DNA of 64,000 nucleotides from Streptomyces zagrosensis (GCF_014203645.1 NZ_JACHJL010000002.1:310001-374000); one strand, 5' to 3'. Shown: positions 17,502 through 27,570, counted from the first letter of the stretch. Notes: generated by a model from the sequence alone, not told the origin. A program made the numbers and translations.

Positions 17502-18044
17502 TCAGCCGTACATCTGCCGCATCGCGTAGTCCACCATCTGCTCCACCGCCTTGGCGTCGAAGACCATCCGATGGTCCCCTTCCATGTCCAGGACGAAGCC
17601 GTAGCCCGTGGGGAGCAGGTCGAGGACCTCGGCGCCGGTGATCACGAAATACTTGGACTCCTTGCCCGCGTAGCGGCGCAGCTCCTTCAGCGACGTGAAC
17701 ATCGGGATGACGGGCTGCTGGGTGTTGTGCAGTGCGAGGAAGCCGGGGTTGTCGCCGCGCGGGCAGTAGATCTTCGAGGTCGAGAAGATCTGCTGAAAGT
17801 CCTCCGGGGCCATGGTGCCCGTGGTGAAGGCGCGCACCGCGTCGGCGAGCGATGGCGGTGACGGCTCCGGGTACAGCGGCTGTTCGCCGTAACCCGTACC
17901 CGACTGGCCCTGATGCGGCTGATGCGGTTGATGACCATGCTGGGGCTGATGGTGGTGCTGGGACTGGTGCGGCGGCTGCTGCGGCGGTGGCGGCGGGGCG
18001 GCGTACTGCTGCCCCCCGCTCGCGTTTTGGTCGTAGCCGTACAT
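17502..18044 (-). CDS. SseB-family protein with His/Gln/Pro-rich N-terminus (180 aa)
   Basis: Residues 60-180 match the SseB N-terminal-type domain (FTTGTMAPEDFQQIFSTSKIYCPR ... VIPMFTSLKELRRYAG ... GAEVLDLLPTGYGFVLD), widespread in actinobacteria with unclear function. Residues 1-58 are an unusual low-complexity segment: a Pro run, then QSQHHHQPQHGHQPHQPHQGQ. Such a His-rich head could bind metal or be a disordered linker. ATG 18044 fits the protein start (MYGYDQN). It stands alone, divergent from the acyl-CoA dehydrogenase gene. Confidence 0.85.
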   Translation of the reverse strand: MYGYDQNASGGQQYAAPPPPPQQPPHQSQHHHQPQHGHQPHQPHQGQSGTGYGEQPLYPEPSPPSLADAVRAFTTGTMAPEDFQQIFSTSKIYCPRGDNPGFLALHNTQQPVIPMFTSLKELRRYAGKESKYFVITGAEVLDLLPTGYGFVLDMEGDHRMVFDAKAVEQMVDYAMRQMYG

Positions 18045-18094
18045 GTCGTAGAGCGTACTGAGTCACAGTTGGCCGCTTGAGGGTTGCCTCTTAT

Positions 18095-18106
18095 TACCCA
18101 CGGGTA
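18095..18106. promoter_or_regulatory. Candidate operator TACCC-AC-GGGTA before the acyl-CoA dehydrogenase gene
   Basis: A short inverted repeat (5+2+5) in an AT-richer stretch of the 166-nt region between divergent genes. Fatty-acid genes in actinobacteria often carry TetR-type palindromes of this kind. The identity of the regulator is an inference. Confidence 0.35.
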
Positions 18107-18210
18107 GCATTATGGAGTTCATCGTTTGAAACGCATACGAGAACCGATCCCACCTCCCAGCGCAGGCACCGTCTGCCCCGCGCTGGGTCGAGCCTTACGG
18201 AGCCGTCGCC

Positions 18211-20046
18211 ATGGGGCACTACAAGTCGAATCTCCGCGACATCGAGTTCAACCTCTTCGAGGTACTCGGCCGCGACAAGCTGTACGGCACCGGCCCGTTC
18301 GCTGAGATGGACGTCGAGACCGCCAAGAGCGTGCTGTCCGAGATCGCCAGGCTCTCGGAGAACGAGCTGGCCGACTCGTATGTGGACGCCGACCGCAACC
18401 CGCCGGTCTTCGACCCAGCCACGAACACCGCTCCCGTCCCGGAGACCTTCAAGAAGAGCTACCAGGCGTACATGGACGCCGACTGGTGGCGCCTTGGGAT
18501 TCCGGAGGAGCTGGGCGGCACCACGACGCCGCGCTCGCTGCTGTGGAGCTTCGCAGAGACCATCTTGGGCGCAAACCCCGCGGTATGGATGTACGCGTCG
18601 GGCCCGGCCTTCGCCGGCGTGCTCTTCGAGGAGGGCACCGAGCAGCAGAAGCACATCGCCAAGCTCGCCGTGGACAAGCAGTGGGGCTCCACCATGGTGC
18701 TGACCGAGCCGGACGCGGGCTCCGACGTCGGCGCGGGCCGCACCAAGGCCATCCAGCAGGACGACGGCTCCTGGCACATCGAGGGCGTGAAGCGCTTCAT
18801 CACCTCGGGCGAGCACGACATGTCCGACAACATCCTGCACTACGTCCTCGCCCGCCCCGAGGGCCACGGCCCGGGCACCAAGGGCCTGTCCCTGTTCCTG
18901 GTGCCCAAGTACGAGTTCGACTTCGAGACCGGCGAGCTGGGCGCGCGTAACGGCGCGTACGCCACCAACGTCGAGCACAAGATGGGCCTCAAGGCGTCCA
19001 ACACCTGTGAGATGACCTTCGGCGACCGCCACCCCGCCAAGGGCTGGCTGGTCGGCGAGAAGCACGACGGCATCCGGCAGATGTTCCGCATCATCGAGTT
19101 CGCCCGGATGATGGTCGGCACGAAGGCCATCGCCGCCCTCTCCACCGGCTACCTCAACGCCCTGGAGTACGCCAAGGAGCGCGTGCAGGGCCCGGACCTG
19201 GCCGCGTTCACCGACAAGACCGCCCCGCGCGTCACCATCACCCACCACCCGGACGTACGCCGCTCGCTGATGACGCAGAAGGCGTACGCGGAGGGCATGC
19301 GCGCCCTCGTCCTGTACACCGCATCCGTCCAGGACGAGATCCTGGTCAAGGAGGCAGCGGGTGAGGACTCCAAGGCGTTGAGCGGCCTGAACGATCTGCT
19401 GCTCCCGATCGTGAAGGGCTATGGCTCGGAGAAGTCCTACGAGCAGCTAGCCCAGTCGCTCCAGACCTTCGGCGGCTCCGGCTACCTCCAGGAGTACCCG
19501 ATCGAGCAGTACATCCGGGACGCCAAGATCGACACCCTGTACGAGGGCACCACCGCCATCCAGGGCCAGGACTACTTCTTCCGCAAGATCGTCCGCGACC
19601 AGGGCCAGGCGCTGACCACGCTCTCCGAAGAGATCAAGAAGTTCCTCGCCGAGGCGGAGGGTGGCGAGGAGCTGGCCACGGCCCGCGACGAGCTGGCCAA
19701 GGCGGCCGTTGACCTGGAGGCGATCGTCGGCGCGATGCTGACCGACCTCGCCGCCACCGAGAAGGACGTCAAGTCCATCTACAAGGTCGGCCTCAACACC
19801 ACCCGGCTGCTGCTCGCCTCCGGCGACGTGGTCATCGGCTACCTACTGCTGCGGGGTGCCGTGGTGGCGGCGGGCAAGTTGTCCGACCGCTCCACCGTGT
19901 CCGCCAAGGACGTGCCCTTCTACCAGGGCAAGGTCGCGGCGGCGAAGTTCTTCGCCCACAACGTCTTGCCGGGAGTCGGCGTCCAGCGCGCGCTCGCCGA
20001 GTCCATCGACCAGTCCCTGATGGAGCTGGACGAGGCCGCTTTCTGA
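18211..20046 (+). CDS. Acyl-CoA dehydrogenase (611 aa)
   Basis: A long-type acyl-CoA dehydrogenase. It has an N-terminal helical domain, [19 protein letters not shown] and [12 protein letters not shown] (FAD/substrate contacts), an [36 protein letters not shown]-terminal signature, and an extra about 150-residue C-terminal helical domain as in the FadE5-like group of about 600 aa. It would oxidise acyl-CoA in fatty-acid beta-oxidation and pass electrons to ETF. It is monocistronic, with an operator-like palindrome upstream and a strong terminator downstream. Confidence 0.95.
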   Translation: MGHYKSNLRDIEFNLFEVLGRDKLYGTGPFAEMDVETAKSVLSEIARLSENELADSYVDADRNPPVFDPATNTAPVPETFKKSYQAYMDADWWRLGIPEELGGTTTPRSLLWSFAETILGANPAVWMYASGPAFAGVLFEEGTEQQKHIAKLAVDKQWGSTMVLTEPDAGSDVGAGRTKAIQQDDGSWHIEGVKRFITSGEHDMSDNILHYVLARPEGHGPGTKGLSLFLVPKYEFDFETGELGARNGAYATNVEHKMGLKASNTCEMTFGDRHPAKGWLVGEKHDGIRQMFRIIEFARMMVGTKAIAALSTGYLNALEYAKERVQGPDLAAFTDKTAPRVTITHHPDVRRSLMTQKAYAEGMRALVLYTASVQDEILVKEAAGEDSKALSGLNDLLLPIVKGYGSEKSYEQLAQSLQTFGGSGYLQEYPIEQYIRDAKIDTLYEGTTAIQGQDYFFRKIVRDQGQALTTLSEEIKKFLAEAEGGEELATARDELAKAAVDLEAIVGAMLTDLAATEKDVKSIYKVGLNTTRLLLASGDVVIGYLLLRGAVVAAGKLSDRSTVSAKDVPFYQGKVAAAKFFAHNVLPGVGVQRALAESIDQSLMELDEAAF

Positions 20047-20133
20047 GGTCTGGACTCTGAGATCTGGGTTCGGATGTTCGGATGTCTGAGCTCTGACGTT
20101 CTGAGTACGCACGAGCCACTGTCCACACCCCAT

Positions 20134-20177
20134 CGGCGGGGCCCGCTTCCCACCCCACAGGGCAGCGGGCCCCGCCG
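20134..20177 (+). terminator. Terminator after the acyl-CoA dehydrogenase gene
   Basis: A 14-bp perfect stem, CGGCGGGGCCCGCT (20134-20147) with AGCGGGCCCCGCCG (20164-20177), around a 16-nt loop, 88 nt past the stop codon. Confidence 0.8.
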
Positions 20178-20294
20178 GCTGTTGCGGACGGGGGGCAACC
20201 CGGCGCAGGGCGGGGCTCCAGGCGACTACGCCATGGCGATGAGCTGATCATCGGGCGACGCGCCGTCGTCTCATCTCGGGCGGTATGGCCCTGC

Positions 20295-20311
20295 TCCTTA
20301 TGCTAAGGACA
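20295..20311 (+). promoter_or_regulatory. Start region of the M18 gene: -10-like TATGCT and hairpin over AAGGA
   Basis: TATGCT (20299-20304) lies 6 nt before ATG 20311, which fits a leaderless transcript. The same bases form TCCTTA-TGC-TAAGGA, a perfect 6-bp stem covering the only Shine-Dalgarno-like AAGGA, which is too close to the ATG to work well. Confidence 0.4.
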
Positions 20312-21696
20312 TGAGTACCCCCGCCCGCTTCGATCGCGGCCACACCGATGACCTGATGACCTTCCTCACCGCCAGCCCGTCGCCGTACCACGCGGTGGCG
20401 AACGCTGCTGAGCGGCTGGAGAAGGCCGGTTTTCGGCAGGTCGTGGAGACCGACGCGTGGGATGGCGGGAGCGGAGGCAAGTTCGTGCTGCGCGGGGGTG
20501 CGATCATCGCCTGGTACGTGCCCGAGGGTGCGGGCCCGGCGACTCCGTTCCGCATCGTCGGGGCACATACCGATTCGCCCAATCTGCGGGTCAAGCCGAC
20601 GCCGGATACCGGCTCGTTCGGTTGGCGGCAGATCGCCGTCGAGGTTTACGGCGGTACGCTGCTCAACACCTGGCTCGACCGCGACCTGGGGTTGAGCGGA
20701 CGGCTGACGCTACGCAGCGGGGAGCACCGATTGGTAGCCGTTGACCGGCCGCTGATGCGGGTGCCGCAGCTTGCCGTGCACCTCGACCGCAGCGTCAACG
20801 TCGATGGCCTCAAACTCGACAAACAGCGGCATATGACGCCGATCTGGGGCATCGGCGGCGTACACGAGGGGGATCTGATCGAGTTCGTGGCGGGTGAAGT
20901 GGGCGTCGCCGCTGATGACATCGCGGGCTGGGACCTGATGGCGCACAGCGTCGAACCACCCGCTTACCTGGGCCGGGACCGCGAACTGGTCGCCGGGCCA
21001 CGGATGGACAACCTCATCTCCGTACACGCGGGTACCGCGGCGTTGGCCGCCGTCGCCAGCGGCGCCAAAGCGCCCGGCATGGACGCCACCGAAGCAGCAA
21101 CCGCAGTGCCCACAGCGGCCGGAGCAGCCGGAGGCTCGGGGGCTGCCGCAGGCGGCGGGCGGCTGCCGTACATTCCCGTACTCGCCGCCTTCGACCACGA
21201 GGAGAGCGGCAGCCAGTCCGACACCGGCGCCGATGGCCCGCTGCTCGGCACCGTGCTTGAGCGGTCCGTCTACGCCCGTGGCGGAAGCGTCGAGGACCGG
21301 GCCCGGGCCCTCGCGGGAACCGTGTGCCTGTCCTCCGACACCGGGCACGCCGTGCACCCCAACTACGCCGAGCGCCACGAGCCGGGCCACCACCCGATGC
21401 CGGGCGGTGGCCCGATCCTCAAGGTCAACGTCAACCAGCGATACACCACCGATGGCAGCGGGCGCGCGGTGTTCGCCGCCGCCTGTGAACGTGCCAACGT
21501 GCCCTGGCAGAATTTCGTCTCGCACAACGCCATGCCCTGCGGTACCACCATCGGCCCGATCACCGCGGCCCGACATGGCATTCGCACCGTAGACATCGGT
21601 GTCGCCATCCTCTCCATGCACTCGGCCCGCGAACTGTGCGGCGCCGACGACCCGTTCCTGCTCGCGAACGTGCTGGCCGCCTTCTTGGAGAGCTGA
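20311..21696 (+). CDS. apeB: M18-family aspartyl aminopeptidase (461 aa)
   Basis: Zinc-site motifs of the M18 family are present: GAHTDSPNLRVKP (His86, Asp88), GPRMDNLISV, AAFDHEESGS and HAVHPNYAERHEPGHHP, with HNAMPCGTTIGP and DIGVAILSMHSARE near the C-terminus. These cytosolic enzymes form large homo-oligomers and remove N-terminal acidic residues. A roughly 30-residue Ala/Gly-rich insert (about 250-285) interrupts the domain. It is followed after 1 nt by the SARP gene, so the two are probably co-transcribed and coupled. Confidence 0.95.
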   Translation: MSTPARFDRGHTDDLMTFLTASPSPYHAVANAAERLEKAGFRQVVETDAWDGGSGGKFVLRGGAIIAWYVPEGAGPATPFRIVGAHTDSPNLRVKPTPDTGSFGWRQIAVEVYGGTLLNTWLDRDLGLSGRLTLRSGEHRLVAVDRPLMRVPQLAVHLDRSVNVDGLKLDKQRHMTPIWGIGGVHEGDLIEFVAGEVGVAADDIAGWDLMAHSVEPPAYLGRDRELVAGPRMDNLISVHAGTAALAAVASGAKAPGMDATEAATAVPTAAGAAGGSGAAAGGGRLPYIPVLAAFDHEESGSQSDTGADGPLLGTVLERSVYARGGSVEDRARALAGTVCLSSDTGHAVHPNYAERHEPGHHPMPGGGPILKVNVNQRYTTDGSGRAVFAAACERANVPWQNFVSHNAMPCGTTIGPITAARHGIRTVDIGVAILSMHSARELCGADDPFLLANVLAAFLES

Positions 21697-21697
21697 C

Positions 21698-24340
21698 TTG
21701 GAATTCTCACTCCTTGGCCCGGTCGCCGTGCGCACCGCGCACGGCGAGCTTCCACTCGGCCCGGTCAAGCGGCGCAGCGTGCTAGCCATGTTGCTGCTCC
21801 AGGTGAACAGCACCGTCCCGGTGGAGCGGTTGATCACCGCGCTGTGGGAGGACGCGCCACCCGAGCATGCCCGCACCGTCGTGCAGGGGCATGTGTCGCG
21901 GCTGCGCGCCACGCTCACGGACGGCGGGGCCCAGGCGTACGGCATCGAGCTGACCACGCAGGGCTCGGCCTATCTGCTGCGGCTGCCCGAAGACCGGGTG
22001 GACGCGCACCGGTTCGAGGAACTGGTGGGCCGGGCGCGGGAAATGACCGGGTGGCGGGACGCCGCCGGCCGGCCGGGCCCCGGCACGGGGCCTGCCGCCG
22101 GGACGACCGGCGCGAACGCGGCAGCCGGCGCGGTGCCGATGCTGCGCGAGGCGCTGGGTCTTTGGCGCGGCCCGGCGCTGACCGGCACCGTGACCAGCCC
22201 GCCGTTCGCCGCCGCCGCGCACGCGCTGGAGGAGCGGCGGCTGTCGGCCGTGGAGGCGCTGGCGTACGCGCACGAGGAGTTGGGGCAGTACGACGTGGCC
22301 GCCGCCGTGCTGCACACGGAGGCCGTCGCCCACCCGCTGCGCGAGGGGCTGATCGCGACGCTGATGCGCGCCCTGTATCGGGCGGGCCGCCAGTCCGACG
22401 CGATCCACTGGTACCACAGGACCCGTGGGCTGCTCAGCGACGAACTCGGCGTGGACCCGGGCGAGGGCCTGCGCCGCGCCTACGAGGAGATCCTGCACGC
22501 GGACACGACCACCGTCCCCACCCAGCGCGCCCAGCGGCCAGCGCCCCGCCCCAGCACATCGGGCACGCCGCGCGGGAGCGCGGCGGCTTCCGATGACACG
22601 CTCGGGGGCGGCGGTTCGGGACTGCCGGGCGGCGCGAATGCGGCGCGGGCCGGCGCGGGTCCGGCCGGCGGCGCTGGCTCGTACGGTGGCGCTAGCTCGT
22701 CCGGTGGCGCCGGCTCGTACGGTGCGGAGGCGGCTTCATACGGCACGCACGGCGCCGAGGCGGCTTCATACGGGGTGCCCGCGGGCCCGTACGGTACGGA
22801 GCCGGCTCCGTACCGAGTGCCGGGCGCGGACCAGCACCCGGGCAGTGGTGCGTCAGGCGCGGTGTCGGGTGCCGAGGGTGGGGCGGGCACTGGTCCCTAT
22901 CCGCCCGGGGACGGCGGCCCGGGTTCGGCCGCCGCGTACGCCCCCGGCGATGGCCACCGCGGCCCTGCGGCCCCGTATCCACCCGGCGCCACGGGCGGCC
23001 CGGGAACGTATACGGCAGCGGCAGCGCCATCCGCACCAGCAGCGCCGTCCGCAGCGGAGGCTGGTGCGGGAGTGGCGTCGGGGGCCGGTGGGGGCAGCGG
23101 CGCCGGGTCGGCCGGTGCGTACGGTACGCCGGGGGCCGCCTCCGATGCCGGGGGTGACCGGTCCGGTGCGGGCGCCCCATGGTTGCTGCCCAGGCCGCCC
23201 ACCCGGTTCCGCGGGCGGGACGCCGAACTCGCCGCGCTCACCGCGTTGGTGCGGGCCACGGCGCCCGGGGAGAGCCCCATCGCGCTGGTGACGGGCCCGG
23301 CCGGAGTCGGCAAGACCGCGTATGTCGTGCACTGGGCGCACCAGCACGCCGCCGCGTACCCGGATGGGCTGCTCTTCGCGGACCTGCGCGGCTTCGGCGA
23401 GCGGGACGAGGCGCTGCCCGTCGAGGTGTTGCGGGACTTCCTGCTGGCGCTCGGCACTCCGCCCGACCGCATCCCCCGCTCACCGGAGAGCGCCGCGGCG
23501 CTGTACCGGTCGCGGGTCGCCAGGCGCAGGCTGCTCGTGGTCTTGGACAACGCGCGCAGCTCCGCACAGGTTCGCCCACTGCTGCCGGGCGGCACCTCGT
23601 GGGGGCCGCAGCCCGGCCCGGGAGCGGGCGATGATCCGCAGGCGGGTGCGGCCTGCGTGACGCTGGTGACCAGCCGCAGCCGGCTCGACGGGCTCGTGGC
23701 CACCGACGCCGCGCGACCTGTGCCGTTGCAGGCCCTCACGCCCGAGAAGGGCGTCGCCCTGCTGACCGCCATGCTGGGCACCGACCGGGTGACCGACGAC
23801 CTGGACGCCGCGCAGGAGTTGGTGGCCCTGTGCGATGGGCTGCCGCTGGCGCTGCGCGCCGCGTCCGCGCAACTCACCGCGCGGCCCCGGTGGCGGCTTG
23901 CCCGGCTGACGGCGGCGCTGCGCGACGAACAGCGGCGGCTCGCTCTGCTGTCGGCCGAGGACACCGGGATCGCCGCCGCGCTACGGATGTCCGTGGCCCG
24001 GCTCTCGGCGGACGATGCGCGGCTGCTTTCCGCGCTGGGCACGGGGTTCGACCGGCAGGTGGAGGCCACGGCGGTGGCGGCGTTCGCGGGCTCCGACCCG
24101 GGGCTGACGCAGGACGGCCTCGACCGACTCGCGGAGATGCACCTGGTCGATGAGGAGGCCACCGGGCGGTACACGCTGACCGGGCTGGTCAAGCTCTTCG
24201 CCCGAAACGGCGAGACCAGCGGCGGCCAGGTCAGGCGACCGGGCGTGCCGCCGGTTGTCCCACCACCGGCTGGCCCACCACTCGTTCCACCACCAGCCGG
24301 CCCACCACCGGCCGCCCCGCCGCCAGAGGCCGGGGACTAA
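21698..24340 (+). CDS. AfsR/SARP-type regulator with NB-ARC ATPase domain, lacking TPRs (880 aa)
   Basis: An OmpR-like winged helix (about 1-95: LLGPVAVRTAHGELPLGPVKRRSVLAMLLL) and bacterial activator domain (about 98-265) define the SARP head. A 220-residue linker rich in Gly, Ala, Ser and Tyr (repeated SYG/PYG units) joins it to an NB-ARC ATPase with Walker A GPAGVGKT (about 533-540), Walker B LLVVLDNA and the TSRSRL sensor. The protein ends soon after the winged-helix part in a Pro-rich PPPAGPP tail and has no TPR domain, unlike AfsR. The start is TTG at 21698, directly after the M18 stop, with GGAG 7 nt upstream. It is probably an ATP-dependent activator of secondary metabolism or development. 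Confidence 0.9.
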   Translation: MEFSLLGPVAVRTAHGELPLGPVKRRSVLAMLLLQVNSTVPVERLITALWEDAPPEHARTVVQGHVSRLRATLTDGGAQAYGIELTTQGSAYLLRLPEDRVDAHRFEELVGRAREMTGWRDAAGRPGPGTGPAAGTTGANAAAGAVPMLREALGLWRGPALTGTVTSPPFAAAAHALEERRLSAVEALAYAHEELGQYDVAAAVLHTEAVAHPLREGLIATLMRALYRAGRQSDAIHWYHRTRGLLSDELGVDPGEGLRRAYEEILHADTTTVPTQRAQRPAPRPSTSGTPRGSAAASDDTLGGGGSGLPGGANAARAGAGPAGGAGSYGGASSSGGAGSYGAEAASYGTHGAEAASYGVPAGPYGTEPAPYRVPGADQHPGSGASGAVSGAEGGAGTGPYPPGDGGPGSAAAYAPGDGHRGPAAPYPPGATGGPGTYTAAAAPSAPAAPSAAEAGAGVASGAGGGSGAGSAGAYGTPGAASDAGGDRSGAGAPWLLPRPPTRFRGRDAELAALTALVRATAPGESPIALVTGPAGVGKTAYVVHWAHQHAAAYPDGLLFADLRGFGERDEALPVEVLRDFLLALGTPPDRIPRSPESAAALYRSRVARRRLLVVLDNARSSAQVRPLLPGGTSWGPQPGPGAGDDPQAGAACVTLVTSRSRLDGLVATDAARPVPLQALTPEKGVALLTAMLGTDRVTDDLDAAQELVALCDGLPLALRAASAQLTARPRWRLARLTAALRDEQRRLALLSAEDTGIAAALRMSVARLSADDARLLSALGTGFDRQVEATAVAAFAGSDPGLTQDGLDRLAEMHLVDEEATGRYTLTGLVKLFARNGETSGGQVRRPGVPPVVPPPAGPPLVPPPAGPPPAAPPPEAGD

Positions 24341-24368
24341 CGCGGCGTTCGCCGCGGGGAGTCGAACA

Positions 24369-24400
24369 GTGCGGGGCCGTCCTACTGGGCGGCCCCGCAC
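24369..24400 (+). terminator. Terminator after the SARP gene
   Basis: GTGCGGGGCCG (24369-24379) pairs with CGGCCCCGCAC (24390-24400), an 11-bp perfect stem with a 10-nt loop, 28 nt past the stop. Confidence 0.8.
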
Positions 24401-24573
24401 CGTTGTGTGACACCTACAAGCGCTACCGAAGGCGTTAACGGCGCTGATCGACGGCTCGTTTGACCAGGTCGGGTGGCTAACGCCCGTCTGTTAGGCAGGG
24501 GTTAGTCACACGCCAATGCGGCCCGACAAGCTGGAGCCATACCAACCGAGCAGCGCTCCTGGGGGGACCAGAA

Positions 24574-25437
24574 ATGTCGAACACCACCTACGCCACCGCC
24601 GCCACCACCAGCACCGCCACCAAGCGCGCCGAGCGCCGCGCCCGGCTGCGGGGCAACACGGTACGGATCGCCGCCGCCACCGTCACTGCGGTCGCCGCGC
24701 TGGCGCTGACCGCCTGCGGCTCCGACAACGGCTCGGGTGCCAAGACCGAGGGCAAGGCCGATGCGGCGGCGACGATGGAGCCCTCCGCCACGGACACCCC
24801 CGGCAAGGACAGCACGAACGACGCTGGCACCGACGACAAGGGCGCCACAGACACCACGGGCGGCGCAGGCGGTACGGGCACGGGTGGGGGCAACGCGCAG
24901 ACCGGCGGCAAGGGCCCCGGTGTCGAGGGCACCAAGGGGCAGCCGACCGGCACCCCCGACTCCCAGGGCGGCACGGGTGGGGGCGACAACGCCCGAACCG
25001 GCGGCAAGGGCGACACCGGCCCGACCAAGACCGCGTGCACCGTCGCGGGCACCACGGTGCGGGTGGAGACGACGGGCGGCACCATTCCCATGGTGATCCT
25101 GCGGGCCACCAACACCGGGGCCACCGCGTGCAACATGTACTACGCGCCGGTCATCGGCTACCCGGGCGCGCAGTCGGCGCTCGCGGTGAGCGACAGCGGG
25201 ACGCCACAGTCCGTGCGCAGGCTCGCCCCCGGCGCGAGCGTGACCGCGTCCATCGCGCTCGGCAGCGAAGACGGCACCAACCCGCACCGGGCGAAGCAGC
25301 TCACGGTCAGCCTCAAGGGCGCCACCGGGGCTGCCCTTCCGGGCCAGGCAACCGTCCCCGCGCCCGCCGGCGCCGGGCTCCTCCTTGACGCCGACTCCTC
25401 GGTGAGCTGGTGGGGCGCCACGGGAGACGGGCAGTAA
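24574..25437 (+). CDS. DUF4232-type lipoprotein (287 aa)
   Basis: The N-terminus is basic (KRAERRARLRGNTVR), then comes hydrophobic IAAATVTAVAALAL and the lipobox LTACG, so the protein is lipid-anchored outside the membrane. Residues about 55-150 are a Gly/Thr/Asp-rich linker. The C-terminal domain (about 150-287), with ILRATNTGATACNMYYAPVIGYPGAQ and SVRRLAPGASVTASIAL, matches the beta-sandwich DUF4232 found in many Streptomyces secreted proteins. The function is unknown. It stands alone with a terminator-like hairpin shared with the convergent gene. Confidence 0.88.
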   Translation: MSNTTYATAATTSTATKRAERRARLRGNTVRIAAATVTAVAALALTACGSDNGSGAKTEGKADAAATMEPSATDTPGKDSTNDAGTDDKGATDTTGGAGGTGTGGGNAQTGGKGPGVEGTKGQPTGTPDSQGGTGGGDNARTGGKGDTGPTKTACTVAGTTVRVETTGGTIPMVILRATNTGATACNMYYAPVIGYPGAQSALAVSDSGTPQSVRRLAPGASVTASIALGSEDGTNPHRAKQLTVSLKGATGAALPGQATVPAPAGAGLLLDADSSVSWWGATGDGQ

Positions 25438-25543
25438 CACCCGCTGCCGGATGAGCTGAGACAAGCACTCCGCAGCACCCACAGACGACGGAGACGTCGG
25501 CCCCGCCGGCACCCCCCGGAGCCAGGGCCGCGTCCACCGTCCC

Positions 25544-25572
25544 CAGGCCCGCCCCCACCAGGGGCGGGCCTG
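25544..25572. terminator. Bidirectional terminator between the lipoprotein and thioredoxin-NHL genes
   Basis: CAGGCCCGCCCC (25544-25555) pairs with GGGGCGGGCCTG (25561-25572), a 12-bp perfect stem with a 5-nt loop, between convergent genes. Confidence 0.85.
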
Positions 25573-25628
25573 CCGTCGTGGTGCGCACCGCCCCGTTGCG
25601 CGCCCGCTGCCCCGGGCCGCAGCCCCGC

Positions 25629-27470
25629 TTACGGCGTGTCCAGGCCCGCCAGCACCAGCGGCAACCGGTCCACGCCAGCAGCCGACACGCGGACCGGAAC
25701 GCCCCAGTCCTGCTGATGGACATGGCAGGCCGGATATTCGATATCGGGTGCGTCGTCGCACGAGGCGGCCATGGCCGAGACATGCAGGACGCCCTCCCGC
25801 ACGCCATCGGCGAGGAGCAGTTCGCGGCTCAGGTCAGTCCCCGCGCCGTCGCCATCGGCCAGCAGCTCCGGCGGCGTCGCGCTGACCAGGAGCCGGGTGG
25901 ACGGCCCGTACCGCGTGTCCAGCTTTTGGCCGTTCGGCGCCTGGAAGACCACGTCGAGGCGCAGCTTGCCCGCGGCGACCTCGGTGGCCGCGCGCTGGGT
26001 GCGGTGGGCTACGGACTCCACGCGCACTGCTTCCTCGGGCAGCCGCAGCCGGGTCAGCCGGTGCCGGGACGACTCGACCACCACGATGTCGTCGCCGGTG
26101 AGCACCGCGTCCGATGGCTCCCGCACGTCGGTGGCGAGCGTGCTGACCTCGCCGGTCGCCGGGTCGTAGCGGCGCAGCGCATGGTTGTACGTGTCGGATA
26201 CGGCGACGCTGCCATCGCGCAGCGCCGTCACTCCCAGCGGGTGCTGAAACAGGGCCTGGTCGGCTGGACCGTCGCGGTGGCCGAAGTCGAACAGCCCGGT
26301 GCCCACCGCCGTACGCACCACGAAGCCGTCTGGGCGGCCGGGGTCGCGCTCGATGTAGCGCAGGGCAGAGGTTTCCGAGTCGGCTATCCACAGCCGGTCT
26401 TCGGCGGCGGCGAGCCCGGATGGCTGGGCGAACCACGCCTCGTGCGCCGGGCCGTCCACCAGGCCCTCGTTGGTGGTGCCCGCCGCGACACCTACGGTCC
26501 CGGTGGCCGGGTCGTACGTCCACAGCTGGTGCACTCCGGCCATGGCGATCCACAGCCGGTCCGCGAACCAGGCCAGGTCCCACGGCGATGACAGGTCCAC
26601 CTCGCGCGCCGGGCCCGCGGTCGCCGTCCCCTGCCACCACTGGCGGCCGGTGCCCGCGATGGTCTCGACGGCGCCGGTGGCCGGGTCGTAGGTGCGCAGG
26701 GCGTGGTTCACGGTGTCGGCGACGGCGACCAGCTGCCGGCCATCGGCCGACGCGGGCAGCAGGGCGAGGCCCTGCGGCTCGTTGAAGCTGGCGGTGGCCG
26801 CGTCCCCATCGGCCAGGCCGCGCTCGCCGGTGCCGATGCGCCGGATGACGGTCTCGCCGTCCGGCTCCAGCTCGACCAGGGCATGCCGGGTGGAGTCCGA
26901 TACGAGGAAGGTGCCGCCGGGCAGCTCGATGGCCTTGCCGGGGAAGCGGAGGTCGGTGGCGACGGGCTCCGGCTCGCGGTAGGGGCCATCGCCGCGCCGC
27001 AGCGTGCCCTTCGCCTCGTGGGTGGCCTCCAGCTCATCGACCAGCCTGGCGATCGCGTGCGCATGGCCCTCGCCCGCGTGCTGGGCGACGACATAGCCCT
27101 CGGGGTCGATGACGACGAGGGTGGGCCAGGCGCGGACGGCGTACTGCTTCCAGGTGGCGAGCTCGGGATCGTCTAGGACCGGGTGCCGCACCTCGTACCG
27201 CTCGACGGCGTCCACGACCGCCTGGTGCTCGGCCTCGTGCACGAACTTCGGCGAGTGCACTCCGACGATCACGACGGTGTCGCGGTGCGCTTCCTCAAGC
27301 TCGCGCAGCTCATCGATCACGTGCAGGCAGTTGACGCAGCAAAACGTCCAAAAATCCAGGATGACGATGCGTCCTCGCAGGTCAGCGAGGGACAGCTCGG
27401 TCCCGCCAGTGTTGAGCCAGCCGCCTGCACCGATCAGTTCGGGGGCCCGGACGCGCGCACGTGAAGCCAT
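25629..27470 (-). CDS. Thioredoxin-like NHL-repeat protein (613 aa)
   Basis: Residues 1-150 are an AhpC/TlpA-type thioredoxin fold with the redox motif CVNC (Cys45, Cys48) in WTFCCVNCLHVID. Residues about 170-480 carry NHL/beta-propeller repeats (FNEPQGLALLP, LSSPWDLAWF, FAQPSGLAAA, FQHPLGVTAL). No signal peptide is seen, so it is probably cytosolic. The architecture matches NHL domain-containing thioredoxin family proteins, whose substrate is not established. ATG 27470 is preferred to 27503 because family homology begins at APELIGAGGWLNT. Confidence 0.9.
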   Translation of the reverse strand: MASRARVRAPELIGAGGWLNTGGTELSLADLRGRIVILDFWTFCCVNCLHVIDELRELEEAHRDTVVIVGVHSPKFVHEAEHQAVVDAVERYEVRHPVLDDPELATWKQYAVRAWPTLVVIDPEGYVVAQHAGEGHAHAIARLVDELEATHEAKGTLRRGDGPYREPEPVATDLRFPGKAIELPGGTFLVSDSTRHALVELEPDGETVIRRIGTGERGLADGDAATASFNEPQGLALLPASADGRQLVAVADTVNHALRTYDPATGAVETIAGTGRQWWQGTATAGPAREVDLSSPWDLAWFADRLWIAMAGVHQLWTYDPATGTVGVAAGTTNEGLVDGPAHEAWFAQPSGLAAAEDRLWIADSETSALRYIERDPGRPDGFVVRTAVGTGLFDFGHRDGPADQALFQHPLGVTALRDGSVAVSDTYNHALRRYDPATGEVSTLATDVREPSDAVLTGDDIVVVESSRHRLTRLRLPEEAVRVESVAHRTQRAATEVAAGKLRLDVVFQAPNGQKLDTRYGPSTRLLVSATPPELLADGDGAGTDLSRELLLADGVREGVLHVSAMAASCDDAPDIEYPACHVHQQDWGVPVRVSAAGVDRLPLVLAGLDTP

Positions 27471-27570
27471 GCTTCCATCCAACAGCACCGCTTCGGCGAG
27501 CATTCCCTTGCTTGTCCGGGCAGCCCCGCCAGGCGGCCCCGCCGGCGGCAGCCGCAGCCGCGCGGCCCGC

